Source of the DNA: Brevibacterium permense
Lineage (GTDB): Bacteria > Actinomycetota > Actinomycetes > Actinomycetales > Brevibacteriaceae
DNA: 64,000 bases
Direction: 5' to 3'
Assembly: GCF_013280495.1 (NCBI RefSeq)
Contig: NZ_JABSSX010000001.1
Coordinates: 543,889-607,888 of the forward strand
Each line of letters begins with the position of its first letter. The first letter of the stretch is position 1. The position numbers were made by a program, and so were the translations under genes. Of this stretch, positions 55,068 through 64,000 are shown in pieces. The notes beneath the pieces are model-generated. The model was not told where the DNA came from. It did no database searches and worked only from the letters and a program-made list of their open reading frames with translations.

Positions 55068-57250
55068 CATCGCTCATCACAACAGAACTGGTGGTCCTCG
55101 ACGCGGATCAGGGGACGGAGTCGTCCGCTGTCATCCGCGCCCTGGCCACTGCCGTCGCCGATCAGGGCCGCGCGAGCTCCGCTGAAAGACTCGCAGCCGC
55201 GGCGATCGCCCGCGAAGAGAAGACCCCGACAGGTGTTCCGGGAGGCATCGCCATCCCGCACGCGCGCACCGAGGCGGTCACCACGCCGAGCTTGGCGATG
55301 GCCCGGCTCGACCCGCCCGTCGACTTCGGAGCCAAGGACGGTCCCGCCGATCTCGTGTTCATGATCGCCGCCCCCGACGGCGCCGGCAAGGACCACCTCG
55401 CCCTGCTGTCGAAGCTCGCCCGCTCCCTGGTGAAGAAGGACTTCGTCGCCTCCCTGCGCGCGGCCGCGACCGAGCAGGACGTCGTCGATCTCGTCGAGAC
55501 CGCGCTCGGCCTTCGCGAGGCAGAGAAAGAGACGACCACCACCGAGGCCGCCTCGGCCGCCCCGGTCGCAGCCGCCACCACAGCGGCCTCGTCCGACGAA
55601 GCCCCCGCAACCCCTGATCGTCCCCGTCGCGTCGTCGCCGTCACGGCCTGCCCGACGGGAATCGCCCACACCTATATGGCCGCCGACGCCCTCGTCCAGG
55701 CCGGATCCGATATGGGCGTCGACGTCGTCACCGAGACCCAGGGGTCGAGCGGAACGACCCCGATCGACCAGTCCGTCATCGACGCCGCCGATGCCGTCGT
55801 CTTCGCTGTCGACGTCGACGTCCGCGACAAGGCCCGCTTCGCCGGCAAACCCTATGTGCAGGTGCCCGTCAAGGCCGGAATCGACGATCCGCAGGGACTC
55901 ATCCGCAAGGCCCTCGCCGAGGCGGACGCCCCCAACGGCCGCCGGCTGGCCGCCGCTCACGCCGCCGCGGACGACGAATCGTCCTCGGCAGGAAACTCTC
56001 GCGAAAGCATCGGCGCCCACCTCAAACGCGTGCTGCTGACCGGTGTCAGCTACATGATCCCCTTCGTCGCCGCTGGCGGTCTGCTCATGGCACTGGGGTT
56101 CCTCCTCGGCGGATTCGACATCCCCGACTACGCCGAGGACATCGTCCTGGGCAACTCCCTGTGGAACCTGCCCACAGAATACGGTGACCTGGCACTTGGA
56201 CCCGTCGGGGCCTACTTGGGCGCCGTGGCCTTCCAGATCGGCAACCTGTCGATGAGCTTCCTCGTCGCCGCCCTGGCTGGATACATCGCCTATGGCATCG
56301 CCGACCGCCCCGGAATCGCTCCCGGTTTCACCGTCGGCGCCGTCGCCGTGCTCATGGGCGCTGGGTTCATCGGCGGCATCATCGGCGGACTCCTCGCCGG
56401 CTATATCGCCCACTGGATCGGCTCCTTCGCCGCACCGAGGTGGCTGCGCGGACTCATGCCCGTCGTCATCATCCCGCTGGTCGCCTCCCTCGTCTCCTCG
56501 GGCCTGATGTTCATGGTCCTCGGTGGACCGATCAGCGCCCTGACCAAGGGTCTCGACAGCTGGCTGAGCTCGATGACCGGATCCGCCGCCGTCGTCCTCG
56601 GGCTCATCCTCGGAGCGATGATGGCCGTCGATCTGGGCGGACCCGTCAACAAGGTCGCTTATTCGTTCGCCGTCGCCGGCCTCGCCGCCGGCTCCGTCGA
56701 CAACCCGGTTCCGTGGGAGATCATGGCCACGGTCATGGCCGCCGGAATGGTTCCGCCCCTGGCCATGGCGCTGGCCACCGCCGTCCGTCCACGCATCTTC
56801 TCCCAGGCGGAGAAGGAGAACGGAAAGGCTGCCTGGCTGCTCGGCGCAGCGTTCATCTCCGAAGGAGCGATTCCCTTCGCCGCCTCCGATCCGCTGCGCG
56901 TGATCCCTGCCTCGGTCGTCGGCGCCGGCGTCACGGGCGGCATGACGATGGCCTTCTCTGTCACCAGCCAAGCCCCGCACGGCGGCGTGTTCGTCTTCTT
57001 CGCCATCGACTCGTTCCTGCTGTTCGTGCTCTCCGTCGTCGTCGGCACGATCATCAGCGCCGTGCTGGTGCTCGCGCTCAAGATCCTCGTCCGCAAGGGC
57101 GGAGCGGCAGGCCCCGCCGAGGCGGCCGACCGGTCCGCACCGGCGGCAACCGCAGCCGCGTCGACCGGTTCGACCACCGGATCAGGGTCGGCCGGCGAGG
57201 CCCAGCGGGCCGAACCGGTATCGTCGAACGCTGACGCCACACGAGTCTGA
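55064..57250 (+). CDS. fruA: PTS fructose-specific enzyme IIABC
   Basis: 728 residues. The EIIA domain (about 1-150) has the phospho-His66 in IAIPHART; an Ala/Thr linker follows; EIIB (about 188-290) has the phospho-Cys196 in AVTACPTGIAHTY; EIIC (about 315-690) is the membrane channel. A long Ala/Ser/Thr tail carries one exact interspersed-motif copy (57115-57125). It imports fructose as fructose-1-phosphate. Confidence 0.96.
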   Translation: MTSLITTELVVLDADQGTESSAVIRALATAVADQGRASSAERLAAAAIAREEKTPTGVPGGIAIPHARTEAVTTPSLAMARLDPPVDFGAKDGPADLVFMIAAPDGAGKDHLALLSKLARSLVKKDFVASLRAAATEQDVVDLVETALGLREAEKETTTTEAASAAPVAAATTAASSDEAPATPDRPRRVVAVTACPTGIAHTYMAADALVQAGSDMGVDVVTETQGSSGTTPIDQSVIDAADAVVFAVDVDVRDKARFAGKPYVQVPVKAGIDDPQGLIRKALAEADAPNGRRLAAAHAAADDESSSAGNSRESIGAHLKRVLLTGVSYMIPFVAAGGLLMALGFLLGGFDIPDYAEDIVLGNSLWNLPTEYGDLALGPVGAYLGAVAFQIGNLSMSFLVAALAGYIAYGIADRPGIAPGFTVGAVAVLMGAGFIGGIIGGLLAGYIAHWIGSFAAPRWLRGLMPVVIIPLVASLVSSGLMFMVLGGPISALTKGLDSWLSSMTGSAAVVLGLILGAMMAVDLGGPVNKVAYSFAVAGLAAGSVDNPVPWEIMATVMAAGMVPPLAMALATAVRPRIFSQAEKENGKAAWLLGAAFISEGAIPFAASDPLRVIPASVVGAGVTGGMTMAFSVTSQAPHGGVFVFFAIDSFLLFVLSVVVGTIISAVLVLALKILVRKGGAAGPAEAADRSAPAATAAASTGSTTGSGSAGEAQRAEPVSSNADATRV

Positions 57251-57288
57251 ACGCTCTCACCGAAGAGGCAAGACAGGAAGGAATGGGG

Positions 57289-58959
57289 ATGTCCGCAGAG
57301 TTCTCAGGCATCGGAGTCGTACCCGGACGGGTCATCGCCCCGGCGCTGACCATGCCCGACCCCGTGTCCGCACCCGTGGCGAAGTCCGCCCCGGCCGATA
57401 CCGAAGCGGAGGCGAACAGGATCCGGGAGGCCTCTGCCGCCGTCCACGCCGAACTGCGTGAGCGCGCGGAAACCGTCAGTGGAGACGCCCGCGACGTGCT
57501 CAAAGCCACGGCCCTCATGGCCAAGGACCCCACTCTGGTGAAGACGGCGATCAAACGCCTCCCTGAGACCGACGCGGAGACCGCGATCTGGACGGTGGCC
57601 GCCGAAACCGCTGCACAGCTGGAAAGGCTCGGCGGCTATATGGCCGAACGCGCAGCCGACGTCCTCGATGTCCGTGCCCGCCTCGTCGCCCATCTGCGCG
57701 GAGTGCCGGCCCCCGGCATTCCACACGCGGCCGAGCCCTTCGTGCTCATCGCCACGGATCTCGCTCCCGCCGACACCGCGACACTCGACCCGGAGCTGGT
57801 CGTGGGACTCGTCTGCGCAGAGGGTGGACCGCAGAGCCATACGGCCATCCTCGCCAGGTCGCTGGGCATTCCCGCCGTGGTCGCAGCCGCCGGCGTGCGC
57901 GACGTCACCGACGGCACACCGGTCTTCCTCGACGGCGGTACCGGCGTCCTGCGCACCGAACCCGGTGCGACAGAGACCGGCCTCGTCGAGGCGTGGACAG
58001 AGACGGCCGGTCGGCTGCAGTCATTCACCGGACCCTGTCTCCTGAGCGACGGCACCCGGATTCCTCTGCGTGCGAATGTCGGAGACGGCGCTCAGGCACG
58101 GGCAGCGGCGGCCGCCGGTGCCGAAGGTGTCGGTCTGCTGCGCACCGAGTTCTGCTTCCTCGATCGCGACACCGAACCCACTGTCGAAGAGCAGGCCGAA
58201 GCCTACGGGCAGGTGTTCGCGGCTTTCGACGACCACAAGGTCGTCGTGCGGACCCTCGACGCCGGAGCCGACAAGCCCCTGCCGTTCCTCACCGATGCCG
58301 CTGAACCGAACCCGGCCCTGGGTGTACGCGGATTCCGGACAAGCCGCCGGGCCCAGGGAGTCCTCGAACGTCAGCTTGAGGCGATCGCGCTGGCCGCTTC
58401 GAAGCATCCGGTGACCGTCCACGTCATGGCCCCGATGATCGCCACCGCCGAGGAAGCCCGGCAGTTCACGGAACTCGTCCATGCGGCAGGACTCCCCACC
58501 GCTGGTGTCATGGTCGAGGTTCCCTCAGCAGCGCTGCAGGCGGCAGCCATCCTCGACGAAGTCGAGTTCGCGTCCATCGGCACGAATGATCTGACCCAGT
58601 ACGTCATGGCCTCCGACCGCATGCTCGGTGGTCTGGCCGAACTCAGCGACTCGTGGCAGCCGGCAGTCCTGCAGCTCATCGGCATGACCGCCGCCCAAGG
58701 TGCTGTGGCGGAGAAATCGGTGGGCGTGTGCGGAGAGGCCGCAGCCGATCCGGCATTGGCCGTCGTGCTGGTCGGTCTCGGAGTCACCAGCCTGTCCATG
58801 GCGCCCCGAGCTCTGCCTGCCGTGGCCGAGGTGCTGTCCGGTGTCTCCCTGGAGCGGGCACAGCAGATCGCCCGCAGTGCACTTGCGGCGCGCAGCCCGA
58901 GCGAGGCGAAGGCCGCGGTGCGAGCCGAACTGCCGATCCTCGACGAGCTCGGCCTGTGA
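57289..58959 (+). CDS. ptsI: PTS enzyme I
   Basis: 556 residues from ATG 57289, chosen over ATG 57283 because the GGAAGGA ribosome site is then 6 nt away. The phospho-His184 lies in GGPQSHTAILARSLGIP, followed by the PEP-binding barrel (LLRTEFCFLDRD, VVRTLDAGADKPLPF, SIGTNDLTQYVMASDR, the catalytic Cys in VGVCGEAAAD). It takes phosphate from PEP to HPr. Placed with fruA rather than at a separate general PTS locus. Confidence 0.96.
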   Translation: MSAEFSGIGVVPGRVIAPALTMPDPVSAPVAKSAPADTEAEANRIREASAAVHAELRERAETVSGDARDVLKATALMAKDPTLVKTAIKRLPETDAETAIWTVAAETAAQLERLGGYMAERAADVLDVRARLVAHLRGVPAPGIPHAAEPFVLIATDLAPADTATLDPELVVGLVCAEGGPQSHTAILARSLGIPAVVAAAGVRDVTDGTPVFLDGGTGVLRTEPGATETGLVEAWTETAGRLQSFTGPCLLSDGTRIPLRANVGDGAQARAAAAAGAEGVGLLRTEFCFLDRDTEPTVEEQAEAYGQVFAAFDDHKVVVRTLDAGADKPLPFLTDAAEPNPALGVRGFRTSRRAQGVLERQLEAIALAASKHPVTVHVMAPMIATAEEARQFTELVHAAGLPTAGVMVEVPSAALQAAAILDEVEFASIGTNDLTQYVMASDRMLGGLAELSDSWQPAVLQLIGMTAAQGAVAEKSVGVCGEAAADPALAVVLVGLGVTSLSMAPRALPAVAEVLSGVSLERAQQIARSALAARSPSEAKAAVRAELPILDELGL

Positions 58960-59080
58960 GTCCGGCCGTCGGGCGAGTGACCCCGTGACATACTCAGCAC
59001 CACCACAGACACCACCAACAGGAAATGCCGAAACACCGGGCGGGCCGAACCACGGCCGGTCTGATCAGGAAGGACAACTC

Positions 59081-59362
59081 ATGGCAGAGACCATCGCAAC
59101 AGTCGGAAGCACCGTAGGCCTGCACGCCCGTCCAGCAGCACTGCTGGCGGAGGCCGCCGCAGACTATGACCTCGAGATCACCATCGCCATGGAGGGCGAA
59201 CCGGCCGAGGACGCCCTCGACGCGGCCAGTGTGCTCTCCCTCATGGGCCTCGGCGCGGAATACGGTCAGAAGGTCGTTCTGCGCGCCGAGGGTGACGGAG
59301 CCGACGAAGCATTGGCCAACCTCAAGCAGCTCATCGAGACCGACCACGACGCCGAAGGCTGA
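59081..59362 (+). CDS. ptsH: PTS phosphocarrier protein HPr
   Basis: 93 residues; active-site His15 in VGLHARPAALL, and the regulatory-site region DAASVLSLMGLGAEYG. It accepts phosphate from enzyme I and passes it to the EIIA domain of FruA. The ATG follows CAGGAAGGAC. It completes a locus in which every PTS component for fructose is encoded together. Confidence 0.96.
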   Translation: MAETIATVGSTVGLHARPAALLAEAAADYDLEITIAMEGEPAEDALDAASVLSLMGLGAEYGQKVVLRAEGDGADEALANLKQLIETDHDAEG

Positions 59363-59403
59363 GCGGCACACCCTCGATGAGGCGGCGACCGGTCCGCTCG
59401 GAT

Positions 59404-59415
59404 TAGACTGATCGA
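59404..59415 (+). promoter_or_regulatory. -10 element giving a leaderless methyltransferase mRNA
   Basis: TAGACT at 59404-59409 plus exactly 6 nt to the ATG at 59416. Confidence 0.6.
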
Positions 59416-60693
<1,278 letters not shown>

Positions 60694-60749
60694 TATCTCT
60701 CAGCAGCTGTGCGATCGGGTCGGCTGGTGGCCGTCCCGATCGCACAAAC

Positions 60750-61721
60750 TCACCGACGATTGCGGCGATAGATCCGCCAGGTGCTCACCTGGTCCCAGAC
60801 GGTGATGATCCAGATCGCGATGACCGTGATGATCTGCTGGATGTCGGCGTTCGCAGTGTTCGTGAGCTCGGGGTGGAGGACCGGCTGAGTGAGCAGCGCA
60901 ATGGTGAGGAAGACAGCCATCGCGAGGTCGACGATTCCGCCGAAGAGGGCCACGGTCGGTTTCGCCGAGGCGGTCGTGAACTTGATGATCTCGACCACGG
61001 CCATGAGCGCGAGGAACGCCCAGTAGCCGACCAGCCATCCGACGCCGAGATCGGGGTTGATGAACGTCTCCCCATCGTTGAGGTGACCGACGTAGAGCAG
61101 GGTCGTCGGGATGAGCGGGACCGTTGCCAGGGCGACGATGAAGACCAGCCCGAGCCCCGCCTCGGCGCGGATCTGCTTGCCGTGGGAATCACCTCGGTCG
61201 AGATCATCGACCGTCCACGTGCCCGGCTTCCGTTTCCGAAGCGAATCGGCTGCGCCGCCGTCCATTCCGCGGTCGCCGAGGCCGATGATGATCGTGATCG
61301 CGGCGAATGCGGTCAACAGGGCGATGACCGTGTTGCCCGCCGCCTTGCCGATGATCTCTCCGATCTGGACTCCGGGGGAGACGGCGATGGTGGTCACGAC
61401 GTTTGTGAGAACGGCGAGCAGACCGACGACGGGCAGGACCCAGCGCAGCGCCCAGACGAAGACCGGGTAGGAATTCGGGCCGATGAGGTGCTGCGGCGAG
61501 TTCGAGTACTCCCGCGACAGCGCGACGGGGTCGCCGAGTTCCTCAAGGACTTCGCGTTCGACGGCGGCCGTGTGATCCGGGGACGTGTCCGCATCCTCGC
61601 CGAGGCGGGCGTCGACCATATCGTCGATCGTGGCGGTGATCTCGGCGGCGATGTCGGGCCGGGAGTCTTCGGGGAGGTGGCGGGTGACGTTGTCGACGTA
61701 GATTTCGGTGAGCGCACTCAT
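60750..61721 (-). CDS. HAAS-domain membrane protein paired with PadR
   Basis: 323 residues from ATG 61721, overlapping the padR stop as ATGA. Residues 1-85 (MSALTEIYVDNVTRHLPEDSRPDIAAEITATIDDMVD region) form the HAAS/DUF1700-type helical domain, then at least six membrane segments. Proteins of this kind are usually encoded after a PadR regulator and may be regulated partners. Function unknown. Confidence 0.8.
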   Translation of the reverse strand: MSALTEIYVDNVTRHLPEDSRPDIAAEITATIDDMVDARLGEDADTSPDHTAAVEREVLEELGDPVALSREYSNSPQHLIGPNSYPVFVWALRWVLPVVGLLAVLTNVVTTIAVSPGVQIGEIIGKAAGNTVIALLTAFAAITIIIGLGDRGMDGGAADSLRKRKPGTWTVDDLDRGDSHGKQIRAEAGLGLVFIVALATVPLIPTTLLYVGHLNDGETFINPDLGVGWLVGYWAFLALMAVVEIIKFTTASAKPTVALFGGIVDLAMAVFLTIALLTQPVLHPELTNTANADIQQIITVIAIWIITVWDQVSTWRIYRRNRR

Positions 61722-62065
61722 GGTGTGCCGTCCTTCCAGAGCTGGGTGATGCTGGAGTTGAGTTCGAGCCAGTGGCTGTGCAGTGCGGCGGCGACTTCGG
61801 CGCCGCTGTCGGTGAGTGTGTAGTACTTGCGGGGGCGGGCTTGTTCGGTGTTCCAAACCGATGTGAGCAGGCCCTGTTTCTCGAGCCGTCGTAGCAGGGG
61901 GTAGAGGGTGTTGGCCTCGGTGGCGATGCCTGCTTCGGTCAGCGTCGTCAGCAGCGAGTAGCCGTACTGCGGCCGTCGACAGGCGACGAGGCTGGCGAAG
62001 ACCACGGTGCCGCGTCGCAGCTCCTGTTCGTGGGTGGCCAGTGCCTTGCCTTCATCCTCGTTCAT
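61718..62065 (-). CDS. PadR-family transcriptional regulator
   Basis: 115 residues: QELRRGTVVFASLVACRRPQYGYSLLTTL, then EANTLYPLLRRLEKQGLL and RPRKYYTLTDSGAEVAAAL, the full PadR winged helix. Repressor of its own operon with the HAAS membrane protein. A TATCGT -10 7 nt upstream implies a leaderless mRNA, and a perfect palindrome overlaps it. Confidence 0.93.
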   Translation of the reverse strand: MNEDEGKALATHEQELRRGTVVFASLVACRRPQYGYSLLTTLTEAGIATEANTLYPLLRRLEKQGLLTSVWNTEQARPRKYYTLTDSGAEVAAALHSHWLELNSSITQLWKDGTP

Positions 62066-62075
62066 GCATCACACG

Positions 62076-62096
62076 ATAGTGTGTGACACACACTAT
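62076..62096. promoter_or_regulatory. PadR operator palindrome
   Basis: ATAGTGTGTG - A - CACACACTAT is a perfect 21-bp palindrome. Its gene-proximal end (62076-62078) overlaps the minus-strand -10 element TATCGT (62073-62078), the classic place for autorepression. Confidence 0.8.
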
Positions 62097-62154
62097 TACA
62101 AGAGGCGGGGTATTTTTTCTGCGGGATGGTGAGCGGCACGGTTTAGGGTAAGTG

Positions 62155-62193
62155 GCCCATGTTTGAACTTGAGCTATTCGCCTCAACCTGGGC
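62155..62193. repeat. Degenerate copy of palindrome family B
   Basis: GCCCATGTTTGAACTTGAGC followed by TATTCGCCTCAACCTGGGC aligns with the centre and right arm of the element at 29387-29425 (15 of 20 identical in the first part). The left arm is missing. Confidence 0.5.
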
Positions 62194-62239
62194 TCTCCGG
62201 CACACGAGCAGCGCGTGCATCGGTAGGTAGTCTTGCCTC

Positions 62240-62860
62240 ATGAGTTCGAGGAAGTGGGTGCTCTTCGATATCGGGGGAGTGCTGGAGGTCGTTGATGATG
62301 ACACCTGGGGACAGCTTTTCGTTCGCCGGTGGCAGGAGCGCTCTGGATTCTCAGCGGAGGAGTACCGGGCTCGTCTGACTTCCGCGGAGTTGCCCGATAT
62401 TTCCCGTCAAGAGAATGTTCGCGCCGAGTATTGGGCGCAGATCGGCCAGGCCCTGAATGTGGATCAGACCTTTGTCGAAGCGATGGAGGCCGAGATGTGG
62501 CACGAATACTGCGGGAGTCTCAATACAGAGTTGTTTGAGTATGCAGCTGCGTTGCGGCCACGCGCCGGTGTGGCGATTCTGTCGAACTCAGTGGACGGGG
62601 CGCGGCGCGAGGAAGAACGGCGGTTCGGGTTCAGTGAAGTCTTTGACCCGATTCTCTACAGTCACGAGACCGGTCTGCTCAAGCCCGAAAGTGAAGCCTA
62701 TGAGAATGCGCTTGAGCGACTGGGTGCTGATGCAGACGATGTGTTGTTCATTGATGACCACGAGGTGTGCGCCGAGGGTGCTCGTGCCGTCGGCATGGAT
62801 GCGATCGTGCACCGTGACAATCGGTCGACGATCAATGAGATCGAGCAGTTTCTTCTTTAG
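62240..62860 (+). CDS. HAD-superfamily hydrolase
   Basis: 206 residues starting 6 nt after a TAGTCT -10 (leaderless). Motif I is VLFDIGGVLE, motif II ILSNSVDGARREE, motif III Lys in ETGLLKPESEAYENAL, motif IV LFIDDHEVCAEGA. Subgroup IA-variant-3 type phosphatase or dehalogenase-like; substrate unknown. Codon use is slightly less GC-rich than upstream genes. Confidence 0.88.
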   Translation: MSSRKWVLFDIGGVLEVVDDDTWGQLFVRRWQERSGFSAEEYRARLTSAELPDISRQENVRAEYWAQIGQALNVDQTFVEAMEAEMWHEYCGSLNTELFEYAAALRPRAGVAILSNSVDGARREEERRFGFSEVFDPILYSHETGLLKPESEAYENALERLGADADDVLFIDDHEVCAEGARAVGMDAIVHRDNRSTINEIEQFLL

Positions 62861-62889
62861 GCGGGTTGACTCGAATAGGAGTGAATGAA

Positions 62890-63075
62890 ATGGAGAACAA
62901 CAGTGCTTTGGCTGGTTTCATCCTCGGACTGGCAGCGTCTGCTGGGGTGCTGATGCTGTTGATTCCTGGGCTTCTTGACGCGCCTGAGGCATGGCAGGTG
63001 TGGGTAGCTTGGATGGCCGCCGGATGTGCCATCGCCTGCGCGCTCGGGGCGAACAAGGCAATTAGCCTTCGATGA
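62890..63075 (+). CDS. Small two-span membrane protein, hypothetical
   Basis: 61 residues from ATG 62890 (MENNSALAGFILGLAASAGV), with AGGAG at 62877. Two hydrophobic segments (about 7-28 and 36-55). Unknown family. It follows the HAD gene by 29 bp and converges with the next gene, overlapping by 14 bp. Confidence 0.6.
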   Translation: MENNSALAGFILGLAASAGVLMLLIPGLLDAPEAWQVWVAWMAAGCAIACALGANKAISLR

Positions 63076-63466
63076 TCAGAAAATCACCTTTCAGCCGAAG
63101 TTCACCGACCGTGATTACTTGGAGGTCGCCGACTACAAGCTTCTTCCGGGCGTTGTCTTCTTGGAAGTAGATGTCTTCGACGGCGGCGTCGCTCAGAAGC
63201 TCGATGGCTTCCCCGCCATCTGGTGTCGGTCTATAGGTGGCCATGTAGTGGTAAGCGTAGACGGTGTCACTGGGCTCGATCGTGTGCTCACCCGCATCCT
63301 CGACCTCACGTTCCTCCCAACTGATTTTGTATTCTGGCCGCTCCTTCTGGACGCGAAGACAATCGGCCTCATCGGTGAAAATGCCGACCAGCGGATCTAT
63401 CTCGTCCTCAGGGTCGAATGGAGACGTCTGTTCAGCAAACAGAAGGTACACCGTTTGATTGTTCAT
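63062..63466 (-). CDS. Hypothetical cytoplasmic protein
   Basis: 134 residues, acidic (EDEIDPLVGIFTDEADCLRV). The beginning VYLLF...LVGIFTDEADC recalls short proteins of the DUF7336 type that follow a loss-of-structure pattern in phage and toxin-immunity neighbourhoods, but this is weak. Its start overlaps the upstream gene stop as ATGA, so both belong to one minus-strand unit. Confidence 0.6.
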   Translation of the reverse strand: MNNQTVYLLFAEQTSPFDPEDEIDPLVGIFTDEADCLRVQKERPEYKISWEEREVEDAGEHTIEPSDTVYAYHYMATYRPTPDGGEAIELLSDAAVEDIYFQEDNARKKLVVGDLQVITVGELRLKGDFLIIEG

Positions 63467-63873
63467 ATGTCGACCATCTCTCTATTCCGTGGTGCACGGC
63501 GCCTGAGAAAGACACCCGATCCGACAGTTAACGCGACACCCGCACCGGCCATAGCTCCACCGACTGCCACGTTCTTCTTCGCGTCGGCACGACATTGGAC
63601 GATCCCATCCGACAGTGGATACCCGTTCGCTTCAGTGATCCGCATAGCGTTGAGGCCGGAGGGGCAAGCCCACATTCCCTGATCATCAATGTAGGGCCCG
63701 TGCCAACCCATTTGGACGAAGAATCCACCAGCAATCAGACCGACCGAAGCCAATCCGAGCAAAGTGAGTGGCAACCATGCGTGCTGTCTTTTCACGATGA
63801 TAGTCAGGAACCAGATCGCTACGGCGGCACCAACTACGAACCAGCCGAGCAACACCCATTCCACCCACTGCAC
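63463..63873 (-). CDS. Hypothetical membrane protein next to an IS end
   Basis: 136 residues from GTG 63873 (MQWVEWVLLGWFVVGAAVAI). Three membrane segments (about 4-26, 33-55, 88-112) and a Cys pair in the extracellular part (WACPSG, VQCRAD). The open frame extends to a TTG at 63909, but those first 12 codons run across the left end of the IS element, so the native start is probably the GTG. Unknown family. Confidence 0.58.
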   Translation of the reverse strand: MQWVEWVLLGWFVVGAAVAIWFLTIIVKRQHAWLPLTLLGLASVGLIAGGFFVQMGWHGPYIDDQGMWACPSGLNAMRITEANGYPLSDGIVQCRADAKKNVAVGGAMAGAGVALTVGSGVFLRRRAPRNREMVDI

Positions 63874-63898
63874 ATCTTCTGAGGCTACCCTCGAATAG

Positions 63899-64000
63899 TG
63901 GACACCCAAGTTAGCGGGATTCGCAGTCCTGCTGGAAGGATGTTCAATATGTCAGATCAGAAGCGACAGCGTCGCTCTTACACCCCCGAGTATCGGATCG
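63899..64000 (+). mobile_element. Left end of an IS3-family-like insertion sequence (cut by window edge)
   Basis: TGGACACCCAAGTTAGC at 63899-63915 has the TGGACAC form of an IS3-type terminal inverted repeat, and is followed 34 bp later by a transposase-like reading frame. The right end lies outside the window, so length and target duplication cannot be tested. Confidence 0.55.
63949..64000 (+). CDS. Transposase OrfA N-terminus (IS3-like), partial
   Basis: ATG at 63949 encodes MSDQKRQRRSYTPEYRI up to the window edge. Basic residues followed by YTPEYR is the usual opening of IS3 OrfA / HTH_Tnp_1 proteins. A GGAAGGA ribosome site lies 8 nt upstream. Confidence 0.65.
   Translation, partial: MSDQKRQRRSYTPEYRI

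Overview
The window is high-GC chromosomal DNA from an actinobacterium. Pointers are the nrdHIEF class Ib ribonucleotide reductase operon with paired NrdR-like boxes, an sdhCDAB operon, ftsEX next to a murein-hydrolase gene and smpB-ssrA, many GTG/TTG starts, and promoters of TANNNT-N6-8-ATG/GTG form that imply leaderless mRNAs. The tmRNA tag AKSNNRTDFALAA and the gene order suggest Micrococcales, possibly Brevibacterium; this is inference from sequence style, not a database match.

Layout. 1-0.9 kb: 3'-truncated CpaF/TadA-type ATPase (minus). 1.0-6.7 kb: an orphan small-RNA-like unit, then prfB, ftsE-ftsX-M23 peptidase, smpB and ssrA. 6.9-8.3 kb: a decayed stretch with a tiny membrane protein, an LmeA-like fragment and a frameshifted DUF418 remnant. 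8.2-17.3 kb: two TPP-dependent enzymes, a sodium/solute symporter, an agmatinase-family ureohydrolase and a divergent PucR regulator, then an aminotransferase; together they look like guanidino/arginine catabolism (2-ketoarginine decarboxylase plus guanidinobutyrase logic). 17.4-22.6 kb: a MoxR-DUF58-VWA-VWA-TPR operon (minus). 23.2-27.2 kb: nrdHIEF. 27.5-29.3 kb: a 56-residue protein and a D,D-carboxypeptidase. 29.5-32.9 kb: sdhCDAB (minus).

33.2-38.6 kb: mannose-1-phosphate guanylyltransferase, M20 amidohydrolase, BMP-type nucleoside-binding lipoprotein, adenosine deaminase and a small membrane protein. 38.7-40.3 kb: palindromic repeats bracketing an FAD monooxygenase. 40.3-42.5 kb: lipoprotein, GNAT and MarR genes. 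42.7-44.8 kb: sucCD. 45.1-48.6 kb: DeoR regulator, KDPG/KDPGal aldolase, MFS carrier and P-loop kinase (sugar-acid use). 48.7-52.9 kb: threonine aldolase, HAD phosphatase, UspA and MFS symporter. 53.2-59.4 kb: a self-contained fructose PTS locus (deoR-fruK-fruA-ptsI-ptsH). 59.4-64 kb: methyltransferase, HAAS membrane protein with PadR, HAD hydrolase, small hypotheticals, and the left end of an IS3-like element cut by the window edge.

The most unusual signals lie outside genes. An 11-mer, CGCCGAGGCGG, occurs about 21 times on both strands, in intergenic DNA and in protein linkers. At least four families of long palindromes are present, one of which abuts the TAA stop codon of two unrelated genes. 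Upstream of the nrd operon there are 10-bp-phased GTGGA repeats beside the NrdR-like boxes. No CRISPR array, rRNA or conventional tRNA gene was seen. Very long open frames opposite the GC-rich genes are codon-bias shadows.
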